This document shows positions 1-10,800 of a DNA stretch of 19,488 nucleotides, piece after piece. The stretch's first letter is position 1; every line of letters begins with the position of its first letter. A program made the position numbers and the translations under genes. The stretch covers positions 1 to 19,488 of the forward strand of contig JAJKFJ010005270.1 in assembly GCA_027382625.1 (NCBI GenBank), written 5' to 3'. The notes under the pieces were generated by a model. It saw nothing but the letters and a program-made list of their open reading frames with translations, was not told where the DNA came from and made no database searches. This DNA comes from Tetmemena sp. SeJ-2015. Its lineage: Eukaryota; Ciliophora; Spirotrichea; Sporadotrichida; Oxytrichidae.

Positions 1-210
1 GAATTTATAAAGTATTATTGATTTTGAGTAAACTATTTATGATGCCTCTTTGTTTCGACTTCTGTCATTGTCTATGGTTTTATTTATTAAAAATTAATCC
101 TATCGAAATCTTTTATCAATCCATTAAGTTAGCAATGATTCTTAAGATCAAAAGAGTATAATTATTAATCTAATTTCATTATACTTTCCTCTACTTATTA
201 TATTATTTGT
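1..210. other. AT-rich region downstream of the CH-domain gene
   Basis: AT-rich sequence after the TGA of the CH-domain gene. I see no coding signal, RNA gene or telomere repeat in it. Confidence 0.5.
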
Positions 211-3200
211 TCATTATCTTCTAGCTTAAAATTTGACCTTATGCTTGTAGGCCTATCTCAAACTCTTAAGGAGCTGGAATATAATTTCATTATTCCCATT
301 ATGAATCTCCTCCTCACTGTAGAGTAAGTAAAGTGGTACTTGCTACAAAAATAAGTTACTTAACAAAGATATCTGCTTACATTTTTCTTCTTTAGGAGTT
401 ATAGTGCTTTCTTTATGTTTTGTAGACAACTTGCACTAGATTTGGGCTACAACTGAATATTTTCGAACTTGTGATTTTCCAGCTGGCCAACAATATTACT
501 CAATAAAATTCTATAAGGAAGTTAGACATTGAAATATTCCAGTTAAAAAGAAAAAATTGATAAAGGGGTTGGCTTACCCATCTTTGAACTCCTTAATTTG
601 TTCTTAATCTGAGTAGAAAGACTGAGGCATGTGAATCTTGAAGCCAGCAAGCCATTTTGAAATCTTCTCTTTCTCTTTATGAGTGAAGGCGCATCTTCAA
701 ATAAAATAAATTAGGTAGTTTAATGATTATGTCATCTATTGATGTTATGCTCCTCATTTTCGTAATCTGCGATGGAAATAGTTGAGGGTCGCTTGATATG
801 AGAGCCTCCTTCAAACTCTATTGAATGATTTTAAGATCTAATATTTAGAGGGGAGCGAGTAGGTGCTACAGGGTATTATGCTGCCAAGTCTGTTTTCAAA
901 TTAAAATTGGGAAATTATAATATAGTTGAATTATTTAAAAATACGAGAAATTATTAAATTTAACCTTAGATTTACAAAGTTTCTCCTTGATAATTTATTG
1001 TTTTTGAATTTAAAAATAATAAATTATAGAAATAGTTATGAGAATTAAAAATATAAAAACATTCAGTTTGCAGTAAAGGATATTTATTTTACAGATCCTA
1101 TTGAACAATTATACTTTATTAAAATATGTTTTTACCATATTTACACATAAGTGTTTTTTAAGGTAAGACAAGCTGATTTATCTTATTTTATCCATTTTAG
1201 AATTTATGATTAGTGGAAGCCGATCTATCCCTTTCCTAGCTGCCTTCATTCTTTCTATTTTTGGCAGTGAAATCTGGCAGCTACTAAAAGGTTTGTCTCT
1301 CACACTCATTGAGTATTTCATCGTCCAAAATCAGGTTAGTAGGCTTCAGCTTAGAAAATAATAATTTCTTCATAAATTATATCAAAATATTACAAGAAGG
1401 CTGTTATTAGAAAGGATTATAGTTCCCATCCTCAAATCTGACTTTGCTCTTGCTAAGAGAAGGTGGAGATAGACTCTTTTACTTCATAAATATTATCTTA
1501 ATTTGTAAATTATAATGAGATTCAAGTTAGTTATCGTTTCTAAGTCTTTGTTGATGTGGGATATCTCTTGACTCTCTTTTTAAAGTCTCGTGTTCAAAAA
1601 TACTCCAAAATTAGGTTTCTTTTCTTGGCTTTAAATGGAAAACGTAAATTGTATTAATGTGGAAGCTGAGGGAATGATATGATACGGGACTCAACGTGCT
1701 AATTAATTTATTTAATTTCTTTGAATTAAATTAAACTAATTCCTTATCTTTAACTTGAGTTGCTGTAATCACCCTCATTAGGATGAAAAAGAAATTTGTA
1801 TTAGTTTAAATTATAAGTTCATTAGAGGCTTGTTGACCTCTGGGCTGGTTTCCTCTCTCCTTGAAATAGTTTTGAGCTAGTAGATTGGTGGATGGGATTT
1901 AGAATCTGTTCTGGTAGTTTCCATCTGCATTAGAATGCTTGTTACTTAAAAGCGAAGGCACTTCTTAAATCTAAACTCCTCCAGAGGACAGAGAAGCCCC
2001 TGGGTGTAGATTGTTACTCATATTGTAACCTCCACTGCTAATTCCAGTTGTACCACCTGCAGTTGATAGTCCCATTCCAATGCCTCTTCTCAAAGGCAAA
2101 TTATCTAAAGACTGATTTATTGTGGACAAGCAGTTATCAGCCTTAGATAACTTTTAAAGTTCTCTCCCAAGACTGTTATCCTTCGATCTAACCTGATCTT
2201 GATTTCATTAAAATAAAATACAAACCAAGTAAACAGTAAGTTATCGATTTAGCTAGTGAAGTTTATGTTTGAGATAGGGCTATACTTGATAAAGGGTGTC
2301 TCCGACATATGGGCCATCGCTAAAGTAGTTTTCACCCCTCTTTCTGGGCTGAAGTCCATCGAAGCAGCGATGCAAATCTTCCAGCAGTCCTATTATCACA
2401 TGCATGCGCCCTTCAAATATTTCTCGCTCTGCCCATGTGAACTTTTGACTCATCTTATAATAATTACTACTTAGTAGCAAATGAAAATTGATCTTGTTCT
2501 ATCTCCTTAGGATGTCTAAACTTTTTCTGATGTTAGAGAGCATAGTAGACTCAGTCTTTGGATCCTTGAATATACCAGTAATTTTCTAGTTGAATATAGT
2601 TTAAACCAGGTCACAATTCATTTACTATAAGTAAGAAAATCATGAGGAAAATAATTAAACAAAGTAGAGAACCATTTTAGAAATCCTTTTGCAGTTCAAG
2701 AAGAGTTTGCACATCGAGATAGTTTTCTTTGAACTTAATTAGCACCCCCATTGATTTCAGCCAGTTAAGTAAACTAAAACCCTAACTCTAATTTCATTCG
2801 TATTTTTCTATAATTACTGGTTTATAGAGGTCTCTAGGAGTTTGATCTCTCCTTGAGAATAAGGGAGGGACAAATTTAATTTACTACTTCCACCTGTATT
2901 TGTAGCTGTACTCATCTAGCTGCAGTTAGCTGCCGCATTTGTGTTATTGAGAAGGAAATCATTAGTCATGGGGACTGCATCTGGATAAAACATCTTCAAG
3001 TAGTAGAGAATAGAGTAAGTTATTTACTTGTCTCTCTTTAGGATGCTTTCGAGAGATAAAAATATGGCCACAGCAATACTAAATAGATTTATTTTAGAGA
3101 GATTGCTCAGTGAGCAACCTTGGAGGAAAATCTCTTCTGCGCTGCTTAATGACGCTGAGTATTTTAATTAAGTTTTCTTTGCATTCTGATATGGTAGATG

Positions 3201-6200
3201 GATACTGCACGATCTTGAAGAGAGTTACTCGCTCTAAGTAGCTGAAAAGTTCAGCGAGAAGAACTCCATTGCTAAAGGGATCTCCACAAATATCTTTGTG
3301 CTCAAATTCTCTTGAGAGGTAACTTTAGAATCCAAGAGAGAACAACCATTCATAACTCAATTTTAAAAATATTTCTAATAAGAAGGATGAGTTATAAATT
3401 TTACGAATTCAATCTCCTTTTAATCTATATTTAAAGAAAAATATTTTTACCTAATTGTCTAACTTCCGAGATCATATCATCCGAAAGAACCAGATGCTCG
3501 TAGTTATTTATGATATGAGAATTCAAAGAAAGCAAATTCAATGTTTGCTAGTTTTATAATAAGTCTGATATCTGAATATAATTTGATATAAGTTTTCCTT
3601 CTTATTGCCTGATGGAAGTGAGGTGTAGTAAAACTTGCCTGTTTAATCTCTAGCTATGGGTGAGTGAATGTTTGATACATCTCTTCTCCTTCTTAGAGAG
3701 CTATTTTTAGTAGCACTGGTCTATTTGTATCCTCCTTAAAAAGAATTGTTGTGACTCTGATTCACTTAAGAACTGCCATTAAATTAATTCTATCACCAAT
3801 TATCTGTATGAACCATTTTTAACACAAAATATGATTGGTAGCTTTGAAATTAGGATCCATGATGGTACTACTATCTCTTGAGCCATTTCTAGCAGTTCGA
3901 TATCCACTGCTGTTCCCACGAGCACTATTTATAGCTCCAACTCTTAGCAAAGGCATGTCTATCATCGTTCCATGTTATCCCTATTTGATTGGAGCCTAAT
4001 TTCGAGAAGAAAGCTAGGGAGCAGCACTTTATCTTTATCCACCAGCTCCAAGTTTCAAATTAGGAATACGATTTTGGATTTGATTGGCTGAATTTTGATT
4101 AGTTGAAGCTGCTACTTTCTATTAGTGTAGCACGCCGTAAGATCTGTCCCGAGTCAGCACTTGTTACTAGTGTGAGGCAATGCTTTCATTATCTTAGTTT
4201 AATTAATTTTAGTATTGCATCTAAGCGGGTGGTCTGGGTGGAATATTCCTGCCATTTGCTTGAGAAAAGGTTGTATTCTGAGTCTCATTGCCTTCACCTC
4301 CCAGCTGGGATTGGTAAATTGCTTAGTTTGGGAGTTTTTGGTTCTATGTAAAGGAGTTATCATTGGCAAACTGCTGTTAGTTTCTTCTTGTGGCAGATCT
4401 GGTATCTTCCCTTGACTTTGATTTTGAGGCCCTCAACTCGTTTTCAGTGGGTTAAATTCAAAATTAATACTAAAACTTATATTGAGTTAGAAGGATTTTT
4501 CGAATGGACTAGTCTTTTTGAAATGCCAATGCCAAATGTCGTCCAGAAAGCCCCAAATCACGTCACAGTTGCCATTCAAAATAATTTACATCTTTGAAAT
4601 AGCGTGAAGCATTGCCATCTATAATATACTTCTGAGCCCATAGATATCTAGGATTGAATTTAGGAAATTATCTGAAATGCTCCATGATCTTGTTAAGATT
4701 GTTAATTATGCTTGTCATATTCTTAGGGAATCTGTCTATGCCCTTAATTATTGGATGCTTCCCGTTTAGCCTGTTCACTAAGTCGCAAAAGAAAACTCCA
4801 TTTTTGCAATAAAGGGGCAACTCATTCAGTAGTCTCTCATTAGTTTTCAAAAGCTTAACCTCCTGCACAAGCCAATCTAGGATTTTGTACTAAGTTCGTA
4901 GATCAACAGGATCAACTGTTGTCTCCGCTAATAGCAAAGATGTAGGTTTGTAAGAGGATGGTTACCTCTGGCCTTCTCGAGACTCTGGTCGCACTTTCAA
5001 AGTTTACATTTCACTCATGATCTCTGCTGCTTCGTCATCTGATTAAAAGTATTGGCGAGTGAATTAATTTGAATGATGGTCCTACTACCTCAGGTTCAGA
5101 TCTTAAACCTGACTTATTCTGATGATGAGGCTACCTTGCAGAGTCATTTCTTTATTACAGAGGCATATTGAAGGATTATTATTCTTCTTACTGTGAATGA
5201 ATAGACTAAGGTAAATTATTGAAACTTTTTGTTTGCTCATTTAGGCTATTTTACTTCTCTTCTTGTTATGGTTTCTATGGGTATGTTGGCACCTTTGAAT
5301 TTCTGATAGCAGTATTATGCTGATTATACTACTTCAAGCTAGATATAGCTGATGGGTCTATAGTTTTGGAACTGTCTCCACTCATTTTCTTATTTGAGTT
5401 TCTCACCACTTTATTAAAACTAAGATAAAGAGGATATAGCATTCATATAATTTTATTGTAGTCTTAATTCTCGGCTTATAGTTGTCTTATCTTCCATTTC
5501 TCTCTACTAGCGCTCGTGTTCAACTGCTTACTCTTATTTGAGGAAACGCTTAAACAATAAAATGCAGCATTATATGCTTGTATTATGAGCGGAATTGAGT
5601 TGGTTTCTTGCTTAATTTTCTTGAGACTATTTAATCCTGTTTTTATCAATGAGAACAACTTCTTGAGAGTTAATTGCAGCATCTTAGCCTGTGTTAGGCT
5701 TGTGATATTGGATCGAATTAATCTCATTTTCAAGCTAAACTTCTAAAGGATCCTTTTGTAAAAGGGATTTTATATCTTAAGCCTGCTCATACTGCTTCTA
5801 TTGACCTTGGAATGTTTTCAAAAATCTAAGATCAAATAGGGGATAAAACCTATAATAAATGTCTGCTTGCTGATAAAGTTAGGATTAACATTCTCAGAGT
5901 TTGATTGTAATTCATGCATCTGATACTATGTATCGTAAGGAACCATAGCTTGCTAGTTCACCTAGTGGATTCTAGGGTCATTATTTTGCCTCTGAATGAA
6001 AGGGCTCTGCTATTCGGGATAGTTTTGAGTTTGACCATAATTTTATTTGTAAGTACTGTACAGTCCTTTATCGTTCATCGGAGATATCTAATATTTTTAG
6101 TTTATCGGAGAAATAAAATTCATCAATTCATAAAAATGAATGATTAGAAATGTTATTGATCTCGAGTGAGGTATCTCCAAAATCTGCACCACCATACACG

Positions 6201-7615
6201 AAATTATTCTACAAAAGTTGATCACCTTTCATAAAATTGCTGTTAGAGTCTCCAGTGTTCTGAATTTGATGAGAGTTATGATTTCTCATCTGAAGAGGCA
6301 TGTTTCTAGGAGTTATCATGATGGGGTTCAACTATCCTCTGTCATCTCTCTATGAAAGACTACCCTCATTATGCTAATGCTTCTAAATATTCTATGAATA
6401 ATAGTGTTCCCCGTTCGCAATCAGTCCATCTTTTTATTAGCCAGCCTTTGCTGAAAGAAATTAAGGGTGTTAAGAGTTCATAGGGGACTTATTGGAAGAC
6501 TGCTAATTAGGATGGAAGCTGTTATGATTGATGTTCATATTAGCAAGAGGTAGGTTCAATGAGTCCTCATGCATTTCTCCAACTTAAGGCTAGGCATTTC
6601 TAGATTTAAGAAAGTTCTGATCTATGGAATTGTGATGAGGAGTATTGAAATTGCTTTGACTGAACTGATTGTTGTTAAAGCTATGATCTGTAAAACCATT
6701 TTGATCTCTTGCTTAGAATTGGTTTCCTTTATCTTAATTGCGCTGTATTTGGTGAGAAGTTATAGGAGAGAGTTAATTAGAGGGCTAAGAAGAAAGAGGT
6801 GCATGCAAATGCTCAGCCAAGTGGTCTTATCCTATTAGCTCTTAAACTTGTTTGAGAGTCTCCACAAAAAGATGCATTACAATCTTAAATTCATTGATCA
6901 TGGATAAACAATTTTGCATATAGTCATCACTTTACGAGAGCTGTTGGGCAGTGAGACTCATAGCTTAATCTGTGATTGGAATTTGACTGTTCTTCAAAAT
7001 GTTCAAAGCAAGGTCTAGATTCGAGATAACCTAAGAATTTTAGAATGAGCTCGAGTGACCCTCAGTTCCATTTTGAATATCATAGTAAACCAGTTGCCTT
7101 ATTTTCTCTTAGTCTGAAGGCGTGCAAGTGATAAAGCCTACTAAATGACAGAGAGCAATACCTAAAAGCATTAGAATAAGAATCGATATCGTTTTTAGAG
7201 CTATATAACTTACCATCTTTGAGATCATTTGGTGAATTAACAAGCAGGCAGTAGGGATCATTAAAGGAGTTTATCCAATCAATTAGAGGGCCGAAATTCT
7301 AATCTTATAATTCTCCATTTCCGTGATTTGACTTATTTGCGTAACTAATCGGACTTAAGGGCATGTTGTGGTCATATGAATGTGATATGCTTGAATTATT
7401 GTCTTCATAAGGAGGCATGTAGTGTGAGTTAGTATGTTAGCCCAAGTTTAATGAATCACTTGCATCTGCATTGACTCTCGCTAAAAGCAAAAATTTATTA
7501 TGTTCTCCAAACATTTGTACTGAAATCTAAGCTTAATCAATATTCTGTTACCTCTTTATTGCAAACTATCGTTCTGACTACGAATACTTCTGTTTACAAT
7601 CATCTATGAAAGCAT
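211..7615 (-). CDS. Giant multi-CH-domain (calponin homology) protein, germline copy interrupted by IESs
   Basis: Probable cytoskeleton-binding protein of about 2,000 aa; CH domains typically bind actin or microtubules, but the exact family is not recognised. With TAA/TAG as Gln, 20 IESs and 7 introns removed (7527-7551, 7162-7213, 3375-3450, 2994-3027, 2586-2625, 511-577, 343-380), the remaining 6,240 nt form one frame from ATG 7615 (alternative ATG 7603) to TGA 211. Rough order: CH1 at aa 92-220 (PLIDWINSFNDPY, DLKDGIALCHLVGF); Gln/Asn/Ser-rich linker to 540; short coiled coil near 590-680 (HERQQREMEDK); CH2 at 805-925 (KILDWLVQEV, FCDLVNRLNGKHPIIKGI, VIWGFLDDIW); linker; CH3 at 1225-1320 (YEWLFSLGFQSY, SNGVLLAELF); CH4 at 1410-1540 (LLNWLKSMGV, KTESTMLSNIRKSLDILR); linker; CH5 at the C-terminus (EFKDGILLSNIVGQL, CLQNIKKALQLLKK). 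CH2, CH4 and CH5 end in related helices. An AT-rich in-frame block at 905-1195 probably hides another IES. The domain calls are firm; the cellular role is inference. Confidence 0.88.
692..732 (-). other. IES, 41 bp, pointer AGATG
   Basis: Just before CH5. It carries a TGA; removal joins EEHNINR to CAFTHKEKEKISKWL. Confidence 0.84.
905..1195 (-). other. Unresolved AT-rich insert inside the CH-domain gene, probable IES
   Basis: Minus-strand coding of normal composition (ending near STNHKF) gives way to about 290 bp of very AT-rich sequence and resumes near KTDLAAQYPVAP. The frame stays open throughout because no TGA occurs, so junctions cannot be placed by frame. It probably contains one or more IESs with a total length divisible by three. 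Confidence 0.6.
1341..1397 (-). other. IES, 57 bp, pointer AGCCT
   Basis: In the CH-domain gene. It is in frame and AT-rich; removal joins NPFQQQP to TNLILDDEILNE. Confidence 0.73.
1466..1516 (-). other. IES, 51 bp, pointer ATCTC
   Basis: In the CH-domain gene. It is in frame and AT-rich; removal joins RNDNQLES to PPSLSKSKVRFED. Confidence 0.7.
1636..1659 (-). other. IES, 24 bp, pointer TTCCA
   Basis: In the CH-domain gene. It is in frame, so frame gives no proof; AT-rich sequence and a 5-bp repeat support it. Removal joins YHSLSFH to LKPRKETQ. Confidence 0.6.
1699..1735 (-). other. IES, 37 bp, pointer AATTAG
   Basis: In the CH-domain gene. Removal joins SSQRQGIS to TLSPVSYHSL; with the 44-bp IES it leaves a coding segment of only 39 bp between them. 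Confidence 0.8.
1775..1818 (-). other. IES, 44 bp, pointer CTAATGA
   Basis: In the CH-domain gene linker. The 7-bp repeat joins RGQQASNE to GDYSNSS. Confidence 0.83.
2198..2284 (-). other. IES, 87 bp, pointer ATCAAG
   Basis: In the CH-domain gene after CH4. Removal joins VGDTLYQ to DQVRSKDNSLG and removes an in-frame TGA. Confidence 0.85.
2452..2490 (-). other. IES, 39 bp, pointer AAGAT
   Basis: Inside CH4. It is in frame; removal joins DILRRQNK to MSQKFTWAEREIFEG, restoring normal CH spacing. Confidence 0.78.
2627..2650 (-). other. IES, 24 bp, pointer TTAT
   Basis: Inside CH4. It is in frame; removal joins GSLLCLII to KITGIFKD across the adjacent intron (2586-2625) and deletes a hydrophobic stretch foreign to CH domains. 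Confidence 0.68.
2774..2787 (-). other. Very short IES, 14 bp, pointer TTAG
   Basis: At the start of CH4. Removal joins QKNTNEI to SLLNWLKSMGV; unremoved, the frame runs into TGA. It is too short for an intron. Confidence 0.68.
3550..3590 (-). other. IES, 41 bp, pointer AAAACT
   Basis: In the CH-domain gene, before CH3. Removal joins SGNKKEN to QQTLNLLSLN; otherwise the frame meets TGA. Confidence 0.87.
3778..3833 (-). other. IES, 56 bp, pointer AAT
   Basis: In the CH-domain gene linker. Removal joins DPNFKAT to NGSSQVNQSH. Confidence 0.8.
4441..4496 (-). other. IES, 56 bp, pointer GAAAA
   Basis: In the CH-domain gene just after CH2. Removal joins KKTSPFE to NELRASKSK and avoids a frame ending in TGA. 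Confidence 0.85.
4560..4587 (-). other. IES, 28 bp, 2-bp pointer GT
   Basis: Inside CH2. Removal joins ASRYFKD to VIWGFLDDIW. It starts with GT but does not end in AG, so it is not a standard intron; the repeat is only two bases. Confidence 0.62.
5040..5073 (-). other. IES, 34 bp, pointer ATCA
   Basis: In the CH-domain gene, upstream of CH2. Removal joins PEVVGPS to DDEAAEIMSE and skips an in-frame TGA. Confidence 0.82.
5303..5348 (-). other. IES, 46 bp, pointer ATCAG
   Basis: In the CH-domain gene. It shifts frame; removal joins FQNYRPI to RNSKVPTYPQ. Total CDS length becomes divisible by three only when this insert is removed. Confidence 0.85.
5410..5451 (-). other. IES, 42 bp, pointer AATAAA
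   Basis: In the CH-domain gene coiled-coil segment. The length is a multiple of three; removal joins SRELRLQQ to SGEKLKQENEW. Confidence 0.75.
5811..5857 (-). other. IES, 47 bp, pointer ACATT
   Basis: In the CH-domain gene. It shifts frame and carries a TGA; removal joins FISKQT to FQGQQKQYEQ. Confidence 0.87.
6109..6145 (-). other. IES, 37 bp, pointer ATTTCT
   Basis: In the CH-domain gene. It carries an in-frame TGA; removal joins LEINNIS to PINQKYQ. Confidence 0.85.
7476..7503 (-). other. IES, 28 bp, pointer GAGA
   Basis: In the CH-domain gene. Removing it joins FSTNVWR to VNADASD and links the upstream exons to the main frame. Confidence 0.75.
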
Positions 7616-7838
7616 TTATTACTAATTTCTATGAGCTTACTTCTTGTATGAAATACTTCCTATTTCTTTTAAAGGGATTATAATTATTCTTATTCGTTTT
7701 ATCTATTACCGCTAACCTAAATTCAAATTTAAACTTACTCACTCAATCGCATACATTTTCACCATGAAATAATTGTTGAATTCAAATTTGGGATAGATAA
7801 AACAGCAATAATAATAGCACTTTAATTTAAACAGAAAA
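7616..7838. promoter_or_regulatory. Divergent spacer between CH-domain and coiled-coil genes
   Basis: This 223-bp region lies between outward-facing start codons. It is AT-rich with no coding signal that fits either gene. It presumably contains both 5' leaders and promoters, or a chromosome-breakage site; none is recognisable. Confidence 0.5.
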
Positions 7839-10800
7839 ATGAATGCACAGCGAAGCAGAGAGGGCTTTACAAGCAGCCATTCCGTCTCACTTACTAACCC
7901 ACAGCACTTAACTATGAAGCAGGCGCGCAAGGAATAACAATTCACTGAGGTATAGTTGCATAGAGTTTACATGATTATAGCGTACTATTGACAGCAGACT
8001 GGAGAGCCAGGACTTTCATGGAGATATGAATAGTGGGCGAGATAGACTTTACAAGCCAATTTACAATCATGGCTAAGGGGCCTCAAATCAGTCCATTCAC
8101 AGTACCAGAGATCAAAACTTGGGATTTAGAGGAGCAGATATGGGCAGAAGTGGAGCCAATAACACCTATAATGTTAGCGAAATTAGAGCAGCAAATGCTA
8201 CTATCAAAGATACACCCTCACCAAAGCATATATTTATAACTCATTAGCAATTTGTTTTTATAAATTATATTATCAATTTTTACAAAGCGAACAACAAAGA
8301 CATAAGACTACTCTCCATACAATTAAGAAGAAGAGGACTTTACTGAGGAGAGATTTGAAAATTAAATTTACCCAAACAAAGCAGGGACTTACAGGAATCA
8401 GCAGTAGACATTTGAATATCAACGCCAGGATGAAAATAACTAAAGACACTTCAATAGAGCTAGTGGGGTGGAAAACTAATACCACCCTTCTAAGCATAAT
8501 GAATCTCAAAGGTAGTCTGAAAGACCTCTGAGTAATCAGTAACTCCATTCTCACTTACCCACAAAGGGAAGAACCATAGATCATGAGAGGGAAAAATCAC
8601 TCAGGCAGCAGAGATTCATTGAAAGGAGATCTAAGTCAAGAGGCACTGCTGATAGAGACCAATTGAAGCAGCCATCATACTCCAATTACGATGAAGAGGA
8701 TTATTACTCTGAGGAAGATAGACAAACTAAGGGAATTATTTTAAATTAAATTTTGCAGGGTCCAAAGCAGAATGCTACTAATGGGAAATAGACGATAAGA
8801 CATACAGAAGAAAGTTTTAAGCTTTTGAATTTAATGTATAAATTTAAGTTCTTCCAGATCTAGAAACCATTCTGAGACTTCATCTTCTCTCTCAGATTCG
8901 CCCCAAAGAAGAGACTTGGAGAGAAAGCGAGTGAGATCTAAGTCTCACAAAAAACAAAATCGATCCAAATCGCACTCCAAGAAAGCTTCATAGCCCATCA
9001 TCAGCTTAAAATGTATTATAATTTCATATATTGTAGCCATGGAGGATCAGTAGTGCAATCACTTTCTAACTTGCACTCTCATGTTCATTCTCATCACCAT
9101 GCCCCCTCGCATACCAGTTCTACAATCTAAAATGTTTTAGTATTAAATTTTTATTCTACTATCTAAGATGCTAACAAGTCAGCAAAGTTTAAATTTTATC
9201 TGATAGATAAAATTTTAAAGAAGAAAGATCCCAAGAAAAAGAAAGAGGCAGGAGAGGGCACTAAAGACTCAAAGAGTGATAGTAACTTAGTTCAGAGATT
9301 GTTAATGGATATCACTGAAAAGTATAAAGGTCTTAACAATCATAAAACTAGTTAAATTCTCTAATTCACATGTTTCATCTTTTAAATGCTTAGAGCAGCT
9401 GTTACATAAATAAACTAGAGAAGAAAACGATGGTTCACGAGATCAATGTGCTTGCAAAGGCTCTTATTAAAAATGAGAAGAAGTACGTTAAGCTTTAGGA
9501 CTCAGGTCAGGCAAAGCAGAAAGAGCTAAAGCGCCAAGTAAAACACCTCACTCAAGAAGTTGCAGCTTAATCTCAGCACATTTAATAGTTAGAGGAGACT
9601 TAGCGCTAACTGAAGTCGCAAGAAGAATATCTCATGGGAGATTTACTCAAGTAGCAGAAGATAGCAAAGGATTCACTTAGAGCTCTTGATAACCTCTCTG
9701 ACAAGTATGATAGAGAAAAGCGAGAACTTATCATGAGATTGGAGAAAGAAAAGGATGATGCTCTTAGGAGGGAGGAAGCAAAGTATGAGGTCAAACTTAA
9801 CTCTATCAAAGCTCTTAATGATCAATTGAATGGGAAGCTTGGCACACTTCATGAAACTGAAGATGATTTCGCAGCACTGCAAAAGAATTACAATGAAGCA
9901 GTTGGGATAATTGAAGATTAGAAGAAGGAGCTTTAACTGTCGTTGAGAGAAATTGAGGACTTGAGACAAAGAAATGGTCACCTGGAAGACGATGTGAGAG
10001 AAGTGCAGACTATGCTTTAAGAATAGCAGAAGCTCTACTCTTCTATTATAAAGTTCTTTATCTAATATGTGATAATTTATTACTCTTCGCACATAAATGA
10101 GCTGAGGGTGCAGTTATCAGATCTAGAGGATGCAACTCGCTCTAAATATGAGGAGCAAATAGTTCAACTACAACTAGAAGTCAAGTTGGTAAACGATTAA
10201 GCAATCAGGCAAGCTCAAGACAAGGAGCTGCTGGAACGAAAATTAAAGCAGAGGCTGGATGAAGCAGGTGAGAGCACATTAGCTCAGCAAAGATAAGTAG
10301 CCGAAAAAGAGGAAGAACGAGATGAGCTTGACAGACGTCTTAGAGGACTGGAATTTGAGGTTGAGCGATTGAAGAGATAGTTAGCTGGCAAGGAAGAGGA
10401 ATTAGAACTTGAGAAGAAGAGGTGGTCTGCTAAGACAGATAGAAAGGTTAAAGAGCAAGAGCGAGAAAGATAGGAATGGAATGAAATGTACTAAGCCTTA
10501 CAGAGGGAGATGACTGCTCTCAAGTAGGCCGTGCAAGAAAAGGACTAACTGCTGCAGATGCAGGCAACTATGAGAAGAAGCATCGAGGGAGGAGCTGGCC
10601 ACTTCGCCAAAGGAAGCAGTTAATTCTCACCCTCTAGCAAGAACAGCTAACCCTACATTTTAGATGCAGCAAATAGCAACAACCAAGTCCTGGAATTGCA
10701 AGAGCAACTCAAGACTAAGGAGGAGGAGATCAAGATACTTTGGAACGTCATTAAACTCTTGTTAAATGGTATATTTCTAAATGTTTTATAAAGAGGTTTA

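Noticed and set aside
2774..2787. GGGTTTTAG near 2780 (minus strand) as a degenerate telomere or breakage site
   Set aside because: Too short and inside a coding junction explained by the TTAG pointer.
5476..5733. Minus-strand 85-aa open frame in standard code
   Set aside because: It is one frame off the true coding frame, which gives a clear coiled coil (HERQQREMEDK) and satisfies both flanking junctions.
5914..6838. Plus-strand open frames (5914-6147, 6569-6838) as separate genes
   Set aside because: They lie opposite continuous minus-strand coding of the CH-domain gene once TAA/TAG are read as Gln, and their hydrophobic products look like antisense shadows.
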